A DNA stretch of 38,595 nt from a virus: IMG/VR virus record IMGVR_UViG_3300035672_000072, positions 1-38,595 of that record; one strand, written 5' to 3'. How positions within the stretch are numbered: position 1 is the first letter of the stretch; each line of letters begins with the position of its first letter. The notes beneath the pieces were generated by a model. That model saw only the letters and a list, made by a program, of their open reading frames with translations, was not told the origin of the DNA and ran no database searches. This document shows positions 6,480-13,312 of the stretch, piece after piece. Position numbers and translations under genes: made by a program.

Positions 6480-6731
6480 ATGGGCGCAACTGCAATTCGT
6501 GAGCGGTCGCACACCGAATACAATGCCGCCCGCAATCCAGCATTAACTCCCCGCGAAATCGAAGTCATACAACTGGCTGCGGACGGAGAAGACTGCAACA
6601 GCAGCGCAATGCGACTCGGAATATGCGTGGGAACCGTGAAACACACCCGGCACAGCGCGATGCTGAAACTCGGAGCAGACGGAGCCGCGCACATGGTAGC
6701 GCAAGCCCTTCGTCGCGGCATTATCACCTAG
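6480..6731 (+). CDS. stand-alone LuxR/GerE-type HTH protein, 83 aa
   Basis: Residues 21-82 (LTPREIEVIQLAADGEDCNS...MRLGICVGTVKHTRHSAMLKLG...) match the LuxR/GerE helix-turn-helix: the opening LTPRE, a mid GxxVGTVKxH-like recognition helix and the closing L-G...A-M-V. There is no receiver or autoinducer domain, so it is a DNA-binding domain alone. A transcription regulator of phage or host genes is the likely role. Its 3' end is 10 bp before the next gene. The family call is firm; targets are unknown. Confidence 0.8.
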   Translation: MGATAIRERSHTEYNAARNPALTPREIEVIQLAADGEDCNSSAMRLGICVGTVKHTRHSAMLKLGADGAAHMVAQALRRGIIT

Positions 6732-6741
6732 TCTTCTAAAT

Positions 6742-7074
6742 GTGCACTGGATCAAACAGATCATGGCCCAACTGGAGCGCCGCGTGACGGCCGTCGAACA
6801 CTCCAAAGTTCTGGGCACCTACCAGGCGGAGGACCGATCGAAGCAATACACCCGCGCCGACAATGCCGAACTGCTGCGCGCAGTGAACGAAGCCTGGAAC
6901 AAAATCCGGAACTGCGAGAAGTTCCTCAACAAAAAAGATTTGGAGATCGCCGATCTCCGCAAGCGACTGAAGCACTACCGCGTCGCCTACACCATCCTCG
7001 TCTCGATCATTACCGGGCTCGCCTGGGAAGGGCTGAAGGCGCTGACTCCGATCGCGATACAACTTTTCCGATGA
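6742..7074 (+). CDS. coiled-coil protein with C-terminal membrane segment, 110 aa
   Basis: GTG 6742 or ATG 6763 (MAQLERR) are both possible starts. A long charged heptad-like region (about 8-78, e.g. LRAVNEAWNKIRNCEKFLNKKDLEIADLRKRL) precedes a hydrophobic tail YTILVSIITGLAWEGLKAL. The architecture resembles XhlA-like small phage proteins (coiled coil plus C-terminal anchor), but the position is among early genes. Overlaps the next gene by ATGA. Confidence 0.6.
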   Translation: MHWIKQIMAQLERRVTAVEHSKVLGTYQAEDRSKQYTRADNAELLRAVNEAWNKIRNCEKFLNKKDLEIADLRKRLKHYRVAYTILVSIITGLAWEGLKALTPIAIQLFR

Positions 7075-7334
7075 TTTCGATCGAGTTTCCTGACATGACC
7101 CGCCAGCAATACGAACGCGAAAAGATTCTACGGATGAAAGCCGATGTCGAAGGCGCCCGCGATCGCGAACTCCGTCTCCTGGCTGAAGCCCGCCGCGACG
7201 CGGATCCCCGCTACGTGAAAAACGTGGTGGCTTTCCTCTGGCGCAATCTGCTCGAGCGGAAAGTCGCGAAGCGCAACTCTCTGCGGACGGTCGAGCAGGA
7301 GCGGCTGAAAACTCTGGTGGGGCTGGTAGCATGA
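7071..7334 (+). CDS. hypothetical charged helical protein, 87 aa
   Basis: Begins MISIEFPDMTRQQYEREKIL and is predominantly charged helix (DVEGARDRELRLLAEARRDAD), ending KRNSLRTVEQERLKTLVGLVA. Both ends overlap neighbours (ATGA at each junction). No motif recognised; possibly an oligomeric helical protein. Confidence 0.65.
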   Translation: MISIEFPDMTRQQYEREKILRMKADVEGARDRELRLLAEARRDADPRYVKNVVAFLWRNLLERKVAKRNSLRTVEQERLKTLVGLVA

Positions 7335-7510
7335 AGCCTCATTTGAAAATGCGGATTGACTGGGACCGATTCGAATTGGCTCTCACTCTACCCGAGCGGA
7401 TCATGGTTGAGCGGCATCACATTCAGGCGGTGTGGGAGCTGGTATCGAAGCCGCTGAAGTTCCCTGCCCGGCGCCGGCGCTCGGACCGCGAGATCCCCAA
7501 GGCTGCATGA
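7331..7510 (+). CDS. small hypothetical protein, 59 aa
   Basis: An ATG at 7331 and a TGA at 7508-7510 overlap both neighbours in the operon style. The sequence MKPHLKMRIDWDRFELALTL is followed by a helix and a basic tail KFPARRRRSDREIPKAA. It directly precedes and overlaps the recombinase gene, so a role with it is conceivable. No family recognised. Confidence 0.6.
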   Translation: MKPHLKMRIDWDRFELALTLPERIMVERHHIQAVWELVSKPLKFPARRRRSDREIPKAA

Positions 7511-8094
7511 AAATCGCTCTCTACGCCCGCGTCTCGACTGACAAGTGCGAGATCTGCGGGAAAAAGCCGGCGCTGCATCCGAAAGCTGGACACGAGTTTC
7601 GTGGGCAGGACCCCGAAGTACAACTTCGAGAGCTGCGGGAATGGTGCGCAACCAATAAGCACGAGATTGTGTGCGACTACGTCGATCGCGGGCTTTCAGG
7701 GAAAAAAGGTGTAGTGCGCCCGGAACTGAATCGACTCATGGTCGATGCGGAGAAAGGGCGTCGCGATTTTGAAGGTGTGCTGGTGTGGCGACTGAGCCGG
7801 TTTGGCCGGTCCTTCCCCGATCTGATCGCCAACGTGCAAAAGTTGAGTGAGGCGAAGATCAACTTCCTAAGCAAACAGGAAGGCTTCCAGCTCGATACCA
7901 CAATGGGACGTTTTGCCTTTCGCATCATGTGTGCCGCCGTCGAGATGGAGCGCGAGGTGATCAGCGAGAACACGATCGCAGGCATGAAGCTCGCGAAAGC
8001 CGAGGGACATATCCCCGGCCCCAAGATTGACCCGCGGAAGGGTCCAAGTCGTTGGACGATCCGACGGCGACGCAAAGCGGGACAGGCAGCCTAA
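7507..8094 (+). CDS. small serine recombinase (resolvase/invertase type), 195 aa
   Basis: The N-terminus YARVST gives nucleophile Ser10 and Arg8. Later motifs are YVDRGLSGKKGVVRPELNRLM and VLVWRLSRFGRS (Arg98/Arg101), then the long dimer helix ...MEREVISENTIAGMKLAKAEG. It cuts and rejoins DNA via a Ser-DNA link, as in plasmid/transposon resolvases and phage invertases. Odd point 1: about 20 residues with CEICG-x6-H-x4-H are inserted right after the active-site loop (14-33), possibly a metal site. Odd point 2: the C-terminal HTH is missing, but reading on in frame past TAA 8092-8094 gives IAMVQMGRFALSTTYERFYT..., resembling an HTH, to TGA 8178. The start 7507 overlaps the previous stop (ATGA). 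Confidence 0.85.
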   Translation: MKIALYARVSTDKCEICGKKPALHPKAGHEFRGQDPEVQLRELREWCATNKHEIVCDYVDRGLSGKKGVVRPELNRLMVDAEKGRRDFEGVLVWRLSRFGRSFPDLIANVQKLSEAKINFLSKQEGFQLDTTMGRFAFRIMCAAVEMEREVISENTIAGMKLAKAEGHIPGPKIDPRKGPSRWTIRRRRKAGQAA

Positions 8095-8103
8095 ATAGCA
8101 ATG

Positions 8104-8125
8104 GTGCAAATGGGTCGATTTGCAC
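8104..8125. repeat. perfect inverted repeat after recombinase gene
   Basis: GTGCAAAT and ATTTGCAC arms flank a 6-nt spacer, 10 bp after the recombinase stop. No T tract follows, so a terminator is less likely than a protein-binding or recombination half-site pair. Confidence 0.45.
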
Positions 8126-8297
8126 TATCAACAACTTACGAGCGTTTTTACACCGAAAACCCCTCCGAGCAGCCGTGAACAATCAAAAACAATCAAGTGA
8201 ATTCAACTATCTCGTTGCAGGCAAAAGCCTTGCGACTGCGACAGTGTGCACACGACGGAATCGTAAGTCGTTGGAAAGATTAAAGCGCGTCATCTGC

Positions 8298-8331
8298 GCC
8301 CCACTCGCGATCTTGATTAGGGGCTCTTTTT
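8298..8331 (+). terminator. candidate rho-independent terminator
   Basis: GCCCC (8298-8302) pairs with GGGGC (8320-8324), followed at once by TCTTTTT. The loop is long (17 nt), so it is weak. It would end the early rightward transcript before the packaging genes. Confidence 0.35.
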
Positions 8332-8379
8332 GGTTGAAAAACTTGAATTTCTGCGGAGCTTTTCAAGAGGTGGTTCGGT

Positions 8380-8850
8380 GTGCGTAAAACGGTCCATGGC
8401 GGGGCGCGAGAGAACGCCGGACGTAAGCCGAAACCGCAGATCGAGCAGCGCGCCAACAAGGGCATCGCGAGCGAAGTTCTGTCGATGGATGGAGCGCCGG
8501 AGCACTACCGGAAATGCGGCTGCGCTATTTGCGCGGTGGCAAAGAAGGTCCGGCTGTGTGAGTGCATCATCCGCGTCGGTGAACCGAAGACTGAATGCCA
8601 GTACTGCCGTACTCGATCAGAGCACATCATCTGCCACTGTGAAGTCTGCGGCTGGTGGGAAGGGCTCACCGCAACTGATCGGCGGCTTCGCCTCGACACG
8701 CGCCGCTATCTGACCGACCGGCGCGATGGCAAACCAGCGCAAGGCGTATTCATCGGCGACACCCGCGAAGCGGCAATGGATCTAGATTTTGGCAACCTCC
8801 TCATGCCAGCTTCCCCGGATCAGCCTGGAACGGCTGGTAAACCCAACTGA
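8380..8850 (+). CDS. probable terminase small subunit or associated DNA-binding protein, 156 aa
   Basis: A GTG start with aagagg upstream. The N-terminus HGGARENAGRKPKP matches the GGARxGAGRKP signature that opens many phage terminase small subunits and related DNA-binding proteins. The middle is Cys-rich (CGCAIC, CEC, CQYC, CHCEVC; about 47-88), implying zinc binding. It overlaps the large terminase gene, the normal TerS position. The small subunit recognises the packaging site and regulates the motor. A typical TerS HTH core is not obvious, so the call rests on the N-terminal signature and context. Confidence 0.55.
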   Translation: MRKTVHGGARENAGRKPKPQIEQRANKGIASEVLSMDGAPEHYRKCGCAICAVAKKVRLCECIIRVGEPKTECQYCRTRSEHIICHCEVCGWWEGLTATDRRLRLDTRRYLTDRRDGKPAQGVFIGDTREAAMDLDFGNLLMPASPDQPGTAGKPN

Positions 8851-10360
8851 CAAACAGCGTGAATTTCTCAAGTCCATTGCGGAAAAAGATTTCGTTCTCT
8901 ACGGCGGAGAAGCCGGCGGCGGGAAAAGCTACATCCTGCGCTGGTGGCTCATTCTCTATCTGGTCTGGTGCTGGAAAGTTCTGCATCTGCGCGGCGTTGT
9001 CGTTGGTTTGTTTTGCGAAGACTATCCCAACCTCTACGATCGGCAGATTTCCAAACTCGAAAAAGAAGTTCCTGCCTGGCTTGGCCGCGTCACCTACCGC
9101 AAGACTTGCAACCTCGAACTCCGCGCGGAGTATGGCGGCGGGGTCATCGCGCTTCGCAACCTCGACAAGCTCGAAAAATATAAGTCCGCAGAATTCGCCG
9201 CGATCGCGGTCGATGAACTCACCCTCAATCGTCTCCACGTTTTCAACTGGCTGCGATTCCGTTTGCGCTGGCCGGGCGTTGAGCGCCCAAAGTTTGCTGC
9301 AGCTACAAATCCCGGCGGTCCTGGCCACGATTGGGTTAAGCGCTACTGGCACGACCGGAAATTTCCGGACGAGTTTCATAAGCCCGTCGACATCACCGAT
9401 CAGTTTGTCCTGGTGCGGGCGAAGTCTGCTGATAATCCCCACGTCCCAGCCGGTTACCACGATCGCCTTCTCACCCTGCCGCCCGACATGGCGCGCATGG
9501 TCGGCCGCGGCGACTGGAACGTTTACACCGGGCAATACTTTCCCCAGTTCGAATCCGTACCCGGGCGCCACGTTCTCAAAGACGGCGAAGCGGTTCGCCA
9601 GGTCAAGCCCTGGCACACGCGCTGGATCTCCGGCGACTGGGGTTACGAGCATCCCGCCTGCTTTCACTGGCACGCCAAGAACGAAAACAATCGCATCGTC
9701 ACCTATGACGAGATGTGGGATCGCCGCGTAGGCGAATCGGAATGGGCGCAGAGAATCACAGCACGGGAGCAGCAGTGGAAAGAAAGATTCGGATCTTCCT
9801 ACCGTCCGCTGACCTCATTCCCATTTTCCTGGGACGCCGGCCGGCAGAGTCCGCGCTCGCAGCCGAAGTACCCCAAGTCGATCGTGCAACTGCTTTCCGA
9901 TCACTTGGGTGTGAATGTGCCGAAGCCTCATCCTGCGGATTCCTCGCCTGGTTCGCGCATGTCGGGCTTTCGCCTGATGTCGCAGCTCCTCGATGCGGAC
10001 TTGTGGGGGATCTCCGACGCATGCCCGAAACTGATCGAGTGCTTGCCGACGTTGATCCGCGATGAAGACGACACCGAGACGCTGCTTAAAGTGGATTACG
10101 CGGAAGGCGACACCATCGGCGACGACCCTGCGGACTCAGTGCGCATGGGATTGCAGCACGAGTTTGGATCGAGCGTGGTTCCAGTGAACGTGATGGCCGA
10201 TCGCCGCGTGGCAGCGTACGCCGAAGCGCGCGGACAGGAAGTCGAAGACCTCGACCCGAACGCAGTTCACATGCTGCATCGTCAAGCGATGGTGCGCGAA
10301 CAGCAGGCGCGAAGAAAGCGCCGCGGAGGATTGGGAAGGATATGGAGACCGAGAAGCTAA
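8789..10360 (+). CDS. terL: terminase large subunit (packaging ATPase/nuclease)
   Basis: Walker A GGEAGGGKS (39-47), Walker B AVDEL (D142, E143), coupling motif AATNPGG (171-177). The C-terminal RNase-H-like nuclease has acidic residues at ISGDWGY (D283), FSWDAG (D349) and DDPADSVRMG (D449). This is the motor that cuts concatemers and pumps DNA into proheads through the portal. The length of 523 aa is normal. A TTG at 8789 is the likely start because motifs upstream of Walker A (LVNPTDKQREFLKS) need it and no ATG lies closer in frame; it overlaps the putative small subunit by 62 bp. Confidence 0.93.
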   Translation: MATSSCQLPRISLERLVNPTDKQREFLKSIAEKDFVLYGGEAGGGKSYILRWWLILYLVWCWKVLHLRGVVVGLFCEDYPNLYDRQISKLEKEVPAWLGRVTYRKTCNLELRAEYGGGVIALRNLDKLEKYKSAEFAAIAVDELTLNRLHVFNWLRFRLRWPGVERPKFAAATNPGGPGHDWVKRYWHDRKFPDEFHKPVDITDQFVLVRAKSADNPHVPAGYHDRLLTLPPDMARMVGRGDWNVYTGQYFPQFESVPGRHVLKDGEAVRQVKPWHTRWISGDWGYEHPACFHWHAKNENNRIVTYDEMWDRRVGESEWAQRITAREQQWKERFGSSYRPLTSFPFSWDAGRQSPRSQPKYPKSIVQLLSDHLGVNVPKPHPADSSPGSRMSGFRLMSQLLDADLWGISDACPKLIECLPTLIRDEDDTETLLKVDYAEGDTIGDDPADSVRMGLQHEFGSSVVPVNVMADRRVAAYAEARGQEVEDLDPNAVHMLHRQAMVREQQARRKRRGGLGRIWRPRS

Positions 10361-10518
10361 CAACGAAGAAACTGCCTCTGGCGCGGCGGCGTTCGCTCGT
10401 CATCGCGATGGCTACTAGTAAACTCTTTAGCCCTCCAGTACTGAAAGGCGAGCGACTGCGCAAGCTGCAGCTTTCGTGTCCGCCGAAAACTTATCGATGC
10501 GAGGCCACACATGCCTAG
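10342..10518 (+). CDS. small basic protein between terminase and head genes, 58 aa
   Basis: The ATG has ggaagga just upstream and overlaps the terL end; its stop overlaps the next ATG (10511). It begins METEKLTTKKLPLARRRSLV and is highly basic. An internal ATG at 10408 is an alternative start. No family recognised; plausible because it fills the space between two firm genes with operon-style junctions. Confidence 0.5.
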   Translation: METEKLTTKKLPLARRRSLVIAMATSKLFSPPVLKGERLRKLQLSCPPKTYRCEATHA

Positions 10519-10993
10519 TTTTCCTGGACCTGCCAACGGCACCAGCTTCGTGCAGTCAAACGCTTCGCCGATCGCACTCTCGAAGCCCGGCGATTACTGT
10601 TATGTTCTCGGCCAGCTCGCGGCCTCGGCGACTCAGCTTCCTCTCGCCGATAACAACGTTGCCTTTGAAGCCGCCCCCGCCGGCGCGACCGAAGCCTCAA
10701 TTGCGGTCGAACTTCCCGGCGCGGATAACGCCGGCCCGCCGATGGTTTCTATCGAGGTGCTCTACAGCGGCGTACCCGGAGCAGGCGAATCGATTCAGAT
10801 TCAGGAAGCCGACACCCACGCCGACGCTTTCTTCATCACTCCCTCGAATGCGAATTACACGATCAACGCCTTCAACGCGAACAACGTCGCGCGCGTCGAT
10901 CTCTCGCCGACCGGCGGGAAATTTATGCGCGTGCTGCGCACCAAGGGCGCAAACGCCGTGGGTGGCACAGTGAAGATCACCAGGCTCGCTTAA
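10511..10993 (+). CDS. probable virion protein of the head module, 160 aa
   Basis: Low-charge, Ala/Gly/Asn-rich sequence (e.g. ELPGADNAGPPMVSIEVLYS, NYTINAFNANNVARVDLSPT) with beta-like periodicity and a C-terminal GTVKITRLA. It looks like a small structural beta-sandwich such as a decoration protein or a head fibre base. It lies between terminase and portal genes. No named family is recognised. Confidence 0.65.
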   Translation: MPSFPGPANGTSFVQSNASPIALSKPGDYCYVLGQLAASATQLPLADNNVAFEAAPAGATEASIAVELPGADNAGPPMVSIEVLYSGVPGAGESIQIQEADTHADAFFITPSNANYTINAFNANNVARVDLSPTGGKFMRVLRTKGANAVGGTVKITRLA

Positions 10994-10998
10994 ACAAA

Positions 10999-11271
10999 AT
11001 GAACTGGCTGCGCAATTTAATTCTTCGCTGGCTGGGCCTCGCCGATCACGAAGGACGTTTGAAAGACGTAGAGCGCCACTTCGTAACCAAACGCGATCGC
11101 GAAGGCCTGCCGGTCGAAACTCTCGCCGACGTTCCGCTCGAAAAGCGCAAAGAGAAAGAGATGAAGCCGCGCATGGCTGGGATGAGCTGGGCGCAGCGCA
11201 AAGCTTATCTCGAAGCGACCGACGGAGAACGCAGAGCCCCGGTGGGCGAACGATTCGCGAGTACGAGCTAA
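10999..11271 (+). CDS. hypothetical protein, 90 aa
   Basis: An amphipathic N-terminus (MNWLRNLILRWLGLADHEG) is followed by a charged region with KRKEKEMKPRMAGMSWAQRKAYLE. The N-terminal helix could be membrane-associated. It lies in the head module 5 bp after its neighbour. Function unknown. Confidence 0.6.
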   Translation: MNWLRNLILRWLGLADHEGRLKDVERHFVTKRDREGLPVETLADVPLEKRKEKEMKPRMAGMSWAQRKAYLEATDGERRAPVGERFASTS

Positions 11272-11276
11272 CTCTT

Positions 11277-11660
11277 ATGCACATGATGAATCCGCAACGC
11301 GCCGCACACATGGCACCCACACCAGGCCCTGCAGCCAACTACAACCCGGATGCGGGTGGACCGGGACCAGGTGCCGATCCTCATTCCGATCCGAATGCCG
11401 GCATCGGTTCGGCGCTTGCCGGTTACGCCGGATCCGAGGACGGACCGTTTGAATGCGGCAACTGCGTTCACTTCGACGGCCAGAGTAAATGCGACAACCC
11501 TCAAGTCATCTCCGATCCGGAAGTGAACGGGCAAGTCGAAGCGGAAGGCTGTTGCAATTTGTTTTCGCCGGCACAACACGAGGGCGATGAAGACGGATCC
11601 GGCGCAGACGACGAAGGCGAGACCGGCGCAATACCCGGAGCAGGCGAAGGAGGACAGTAA
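11277..11660 (+). CDS. Cys-rich head-module protein, 127 aa
   Basis: A Pro/Gly/Asp-rich N-terminus leads to a compact motif CGNCVHFDGQSKC...GCCNLF (about 60-90), a conserved-looking metal- or Fe-S-binding pattern, and an acidic Gly-rich tail. Its first residues (MHMMNPQRAAHM) nearly repeat those of the next gene (MHMNPQRGRHM), suggesting a shared signal or duplication. Small Cys-rich proteins of this type accompany head genes in several phages; the role is unknown. Confidence 0.65.
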   Translation: MHMMNPQRAAHMAPTPGPAANYNPDAGGPGPGADPHSDPNAGIGSALAGYAGSEDGPFECGNCVHFDGQSKCDNPQVISDPEVNGQVEAEGCCNLFSPAQHEGDEDGSGADDEGETGAIPGAGEGGQ

Positions 11661-11662
11661 TC

Positions 11663-11932
11663 ATGCACATGAATCCACAACGCGGCCGTCACATGAGTGG
11701 CGACGCGCGCAATAGCGGAGAGCACGGCGGAGAAACCAAGCCGCACATCTTTGTTCACTCCCACACCAACGGTCATACCGTTCACCTCTTCCATAGCGAC
11801 GGCCGCCACGAAGAGCATGAGCACGGTCACGATGCTGCGGCGGTCGCCGATCGCGTGCACGAATCGCTCGGCGGCGAACAGCGCCCGGAGAACGACAGCA
11901 TGGGCGCGGAGGATAGCGGCCAAGCCGTTTAG
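11663..11932 (+). CDS. His-rich protein, 89 aa
   Basis: Begins MHMNPQRGRHM, then has an unusually His-rich core (HIFVHSHTNGHTVHLFHSDGR, HEEHEHGHD). About 19 of 89 residues are His, giving strong metal-binding potential. It shares its N-terminal motif with the preceding gene, 2 bp upstream. No family recognised; a virion-associated metal binder is a guess. Confidence 0.6.
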   Translation: MHMNPQRGRHMSGDARNSGEHGGETKPHIFVHSHTNGHTVHLFHSDGRHEEHEHGHDAAAVADRVHESLGGEQRPENDSMGAEDSGQAV

Positions 11933-12004
11933 TTTCGAAACACTTTCCCACGCGGCACCTTTTTACGCGGCACAACCCGCGAACTGACTCAGGAGAATCC
12001 AATC

Positions 12005-12880
12005 ATGAAAACAGCAATTCGCAGTCTCGCGGCGTTCCTCATCTTGACGGCGGCCGCGTTCGCCCAATCCGCCCCTGGCATCGTTCCCTTCGGCCAGGCC
12101 TTCGGCTACCAGCATCGTCTGGGAGCGATCTTCTACGCGCCTGGCTACGCCACCTGGCAAGGCACCGTCCTGGTCGGCAACTCCGCCACCGGTTCGCAGT
12201 CGATCACCGTGACCGCGAACTCCGGCGGCGTCTCAGGCGTGGCTTCCCTTTCCGATGGCACGTCGATTCCGTTGGCGGTGGTCTTCAACACCTCGACGCC
12301 GCTCTACATCATGGACGCGAACGCGGAGACGGTGACTCCGACTTCAGTCACCGGCCCATTCGGTTGCCCCGCTGGTTATCTCGGCGTGGGATCGGCGACC
12401 CAGTGCGTCACCGTCACTGCCACTTTCGCGAATACCCACGGAGCCAGCGCACCGGTCGTCTCAGGCGATGCCGGCATTGAGGAAGCCTTCACCGACGCCG
12501 CCAACCAAGGCGGAGGGTTGGTGTACTGGGCGACTGACACCGGTACGGTCACGCTCGGAACCGGCGCCCTGACAACGACAACGTTGACGAAGGTTCCGAC
12601 GAACTTTCTTTCGGCGGGAGCATCGGCGATCGTCAAAACCACGATCACCACGTCGGCGAGTTGGGCGGTCGGAATCTCTGGGACCACGGCAGCGTTCTGT
12701 ACGGCGAACGCCACGCTCACTGCCGGCACGACTTGTATTGCCAACATGAACTCACCCGCAACAGTCGGTACTTCGCAAGGCTTAACGGCGGTGCTCTTCA
12801 CGATGGGTACTTCAAACCCTGGCGCCGGCGCCATTAAAGCCCGGCTGTGGGGATGGAGCGCCGTTCAAGCGAATAACTAA
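12005..12880 (+). CDS. virion-operon protein with Sec signal peptide, 291 aa
   Basis: The ATG has aggag upstream. Residues 1-21 form a classical signal peptide: basic MKTAIR, hydrophobic AAFLILTAAA, cleavage at AFA|Q. The mature part is Ser/Thr/Ala/Gly-rich beta sequence with repeated TVT-ANS...GGVSG and choice-of-anchor-like GTTAAFC...TLTAGTTCIA patterns. There are four Cys that could form disulfides. It sits between terminase and portal genes, where a decoration or fibre protein is expected. Export of a head-module protein is unusual. It may be a surface-exposed structural protein or a secreted factor made during infection. Confidence 0.75.
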   Translation: MKTAIRSLAAFLILTAAAFAQSAPGIVPFGQAFGYQHRLGAIFYAPGYATWQGTVLVGNSATGSQSITVTANSGGVSGVASLSDGTSIPLAVVFNTSTPLYIMDANAETVTPTSVTGPFGCPAGYLGVGSATQCVTVTATFANTHGASAPVVSGDAGIEEAFTDAANQGGGLVYWATDTGTVTLGTGALTTTTLTKVPTNFLSAGASAIVKTTITTSASWAVGISGTTAAFCTANATLTAGTTCIANMNSPATVGTSQGLTAVLFTMGTSNPGAGAIKARLWGWSAVQANN

Positions 12881-12925
12881 CGCCCTGGAAGTCGAAGGCG
12901 CAAGCCGGTTGGGGCCATTCGCCTC

Positions 12926-12977
12926 GCGGCATCCACGCTCTGGGCGGAAAAACAGCCGTCCAGGAGTGGGATGCCGC
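12926..12977 (+). other. strong nested RNA hairpin in gap before portal operon
   Basis: A perfect 9-bp outer stem (GCGGCATCC 12926-12934 with GGATGCCGC 12969-12977) encloses a 5x5 internal loop and an 8-bp inner stem (12940-12947 with 12956-12963, one G-U) with an 8-nt loop. It would sequester the AGGAG at 12962-12966 and the ATG at 12971, making the ATG at 13013 the more likely start. It could be an mRNA processing site, attenuator or stability element. Confidence 0.6.
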
Positions 12978-13012
12978 AACTCCCAAACACTCACTGCCTG
13001 AAAAGAAGAAAC

Positions 13013-13312
13013 ATGTCATCCCTCGCCGAAGACATTCGCAAAAAGCCTGACGACGAAGACGAAGAGCCACCGGCGCTTTCCGCGCGCGAGACGAAACGCG
13101 CGGAGAAAAAAGGCCGGAGGAAATTCCGTCACGAGATCTCGAAACGCATGTGGAAGGTCGCGGCTCGGCGCATCGGCATGTTTGCGCGGCCGGCACAACT
13201 CCACGAAGCGGCGCGCACTCTCACGGACCGCTACATGCACGCGGTCGATCACGCACCCACGCAAGTGAAGCCGATCGCAGAAGTAACAGTTCCTGTTGAA
13301 GTCAATGGCTGA
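13013..13312 (+). CDS. small basic protein upstream of portal, 99 aa
   Basis: Starts MSSLAEDIRKKPDDEDEEPP, then a very basic region (ETKRAEKKGRRKFRHEISKRM) and a C-terminal domain ending TVPVEVNG. An upstream ATG at 12971 would add 14 residues but is buried in a hairpin. The end overlaps the portal start by 8 bp, so the two are coupled. Mixed acidic/basic sequence suggests a nucleic-acid or portal-associated protein; no family recognised. Confidence 0.6.
   Translation: MSSLAEDIRKKPDDEDEEPPALSARETKRAEKKGRRKFRHEISKRMWKVAARRIGMFARPAQLHEAARTLTDRYMHAVDHAPTQVKPIAEVTVPVEVNG

Larger units (their letters stand above)
8095..8379. other. dyad-rich noncoding island before terminase genes
   Basis: Besides the inverted repeat at 8104-8125 this 285-bp gap has a tandem AACAATCAA pair (8178-8186, 8188-8196), a GTGTGCACAC palindrome (8244-8253), ACGAC/GTCGT arms around 8252-8271 and a terminator-like hairpin at 8298-8331. 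It is lower in GC than the genes around it. Location between a site-specific recombinase and the terminase makes it a candidate recombination (res-like) or packaging (pac/cos) region; this is inference. Confidence 0.45.

Noticed and set aside
8104-8125. Terminator after the recombinase
   Set aside because: Perfect stem but no downstream T tract; more likely a protein-binding dyad.
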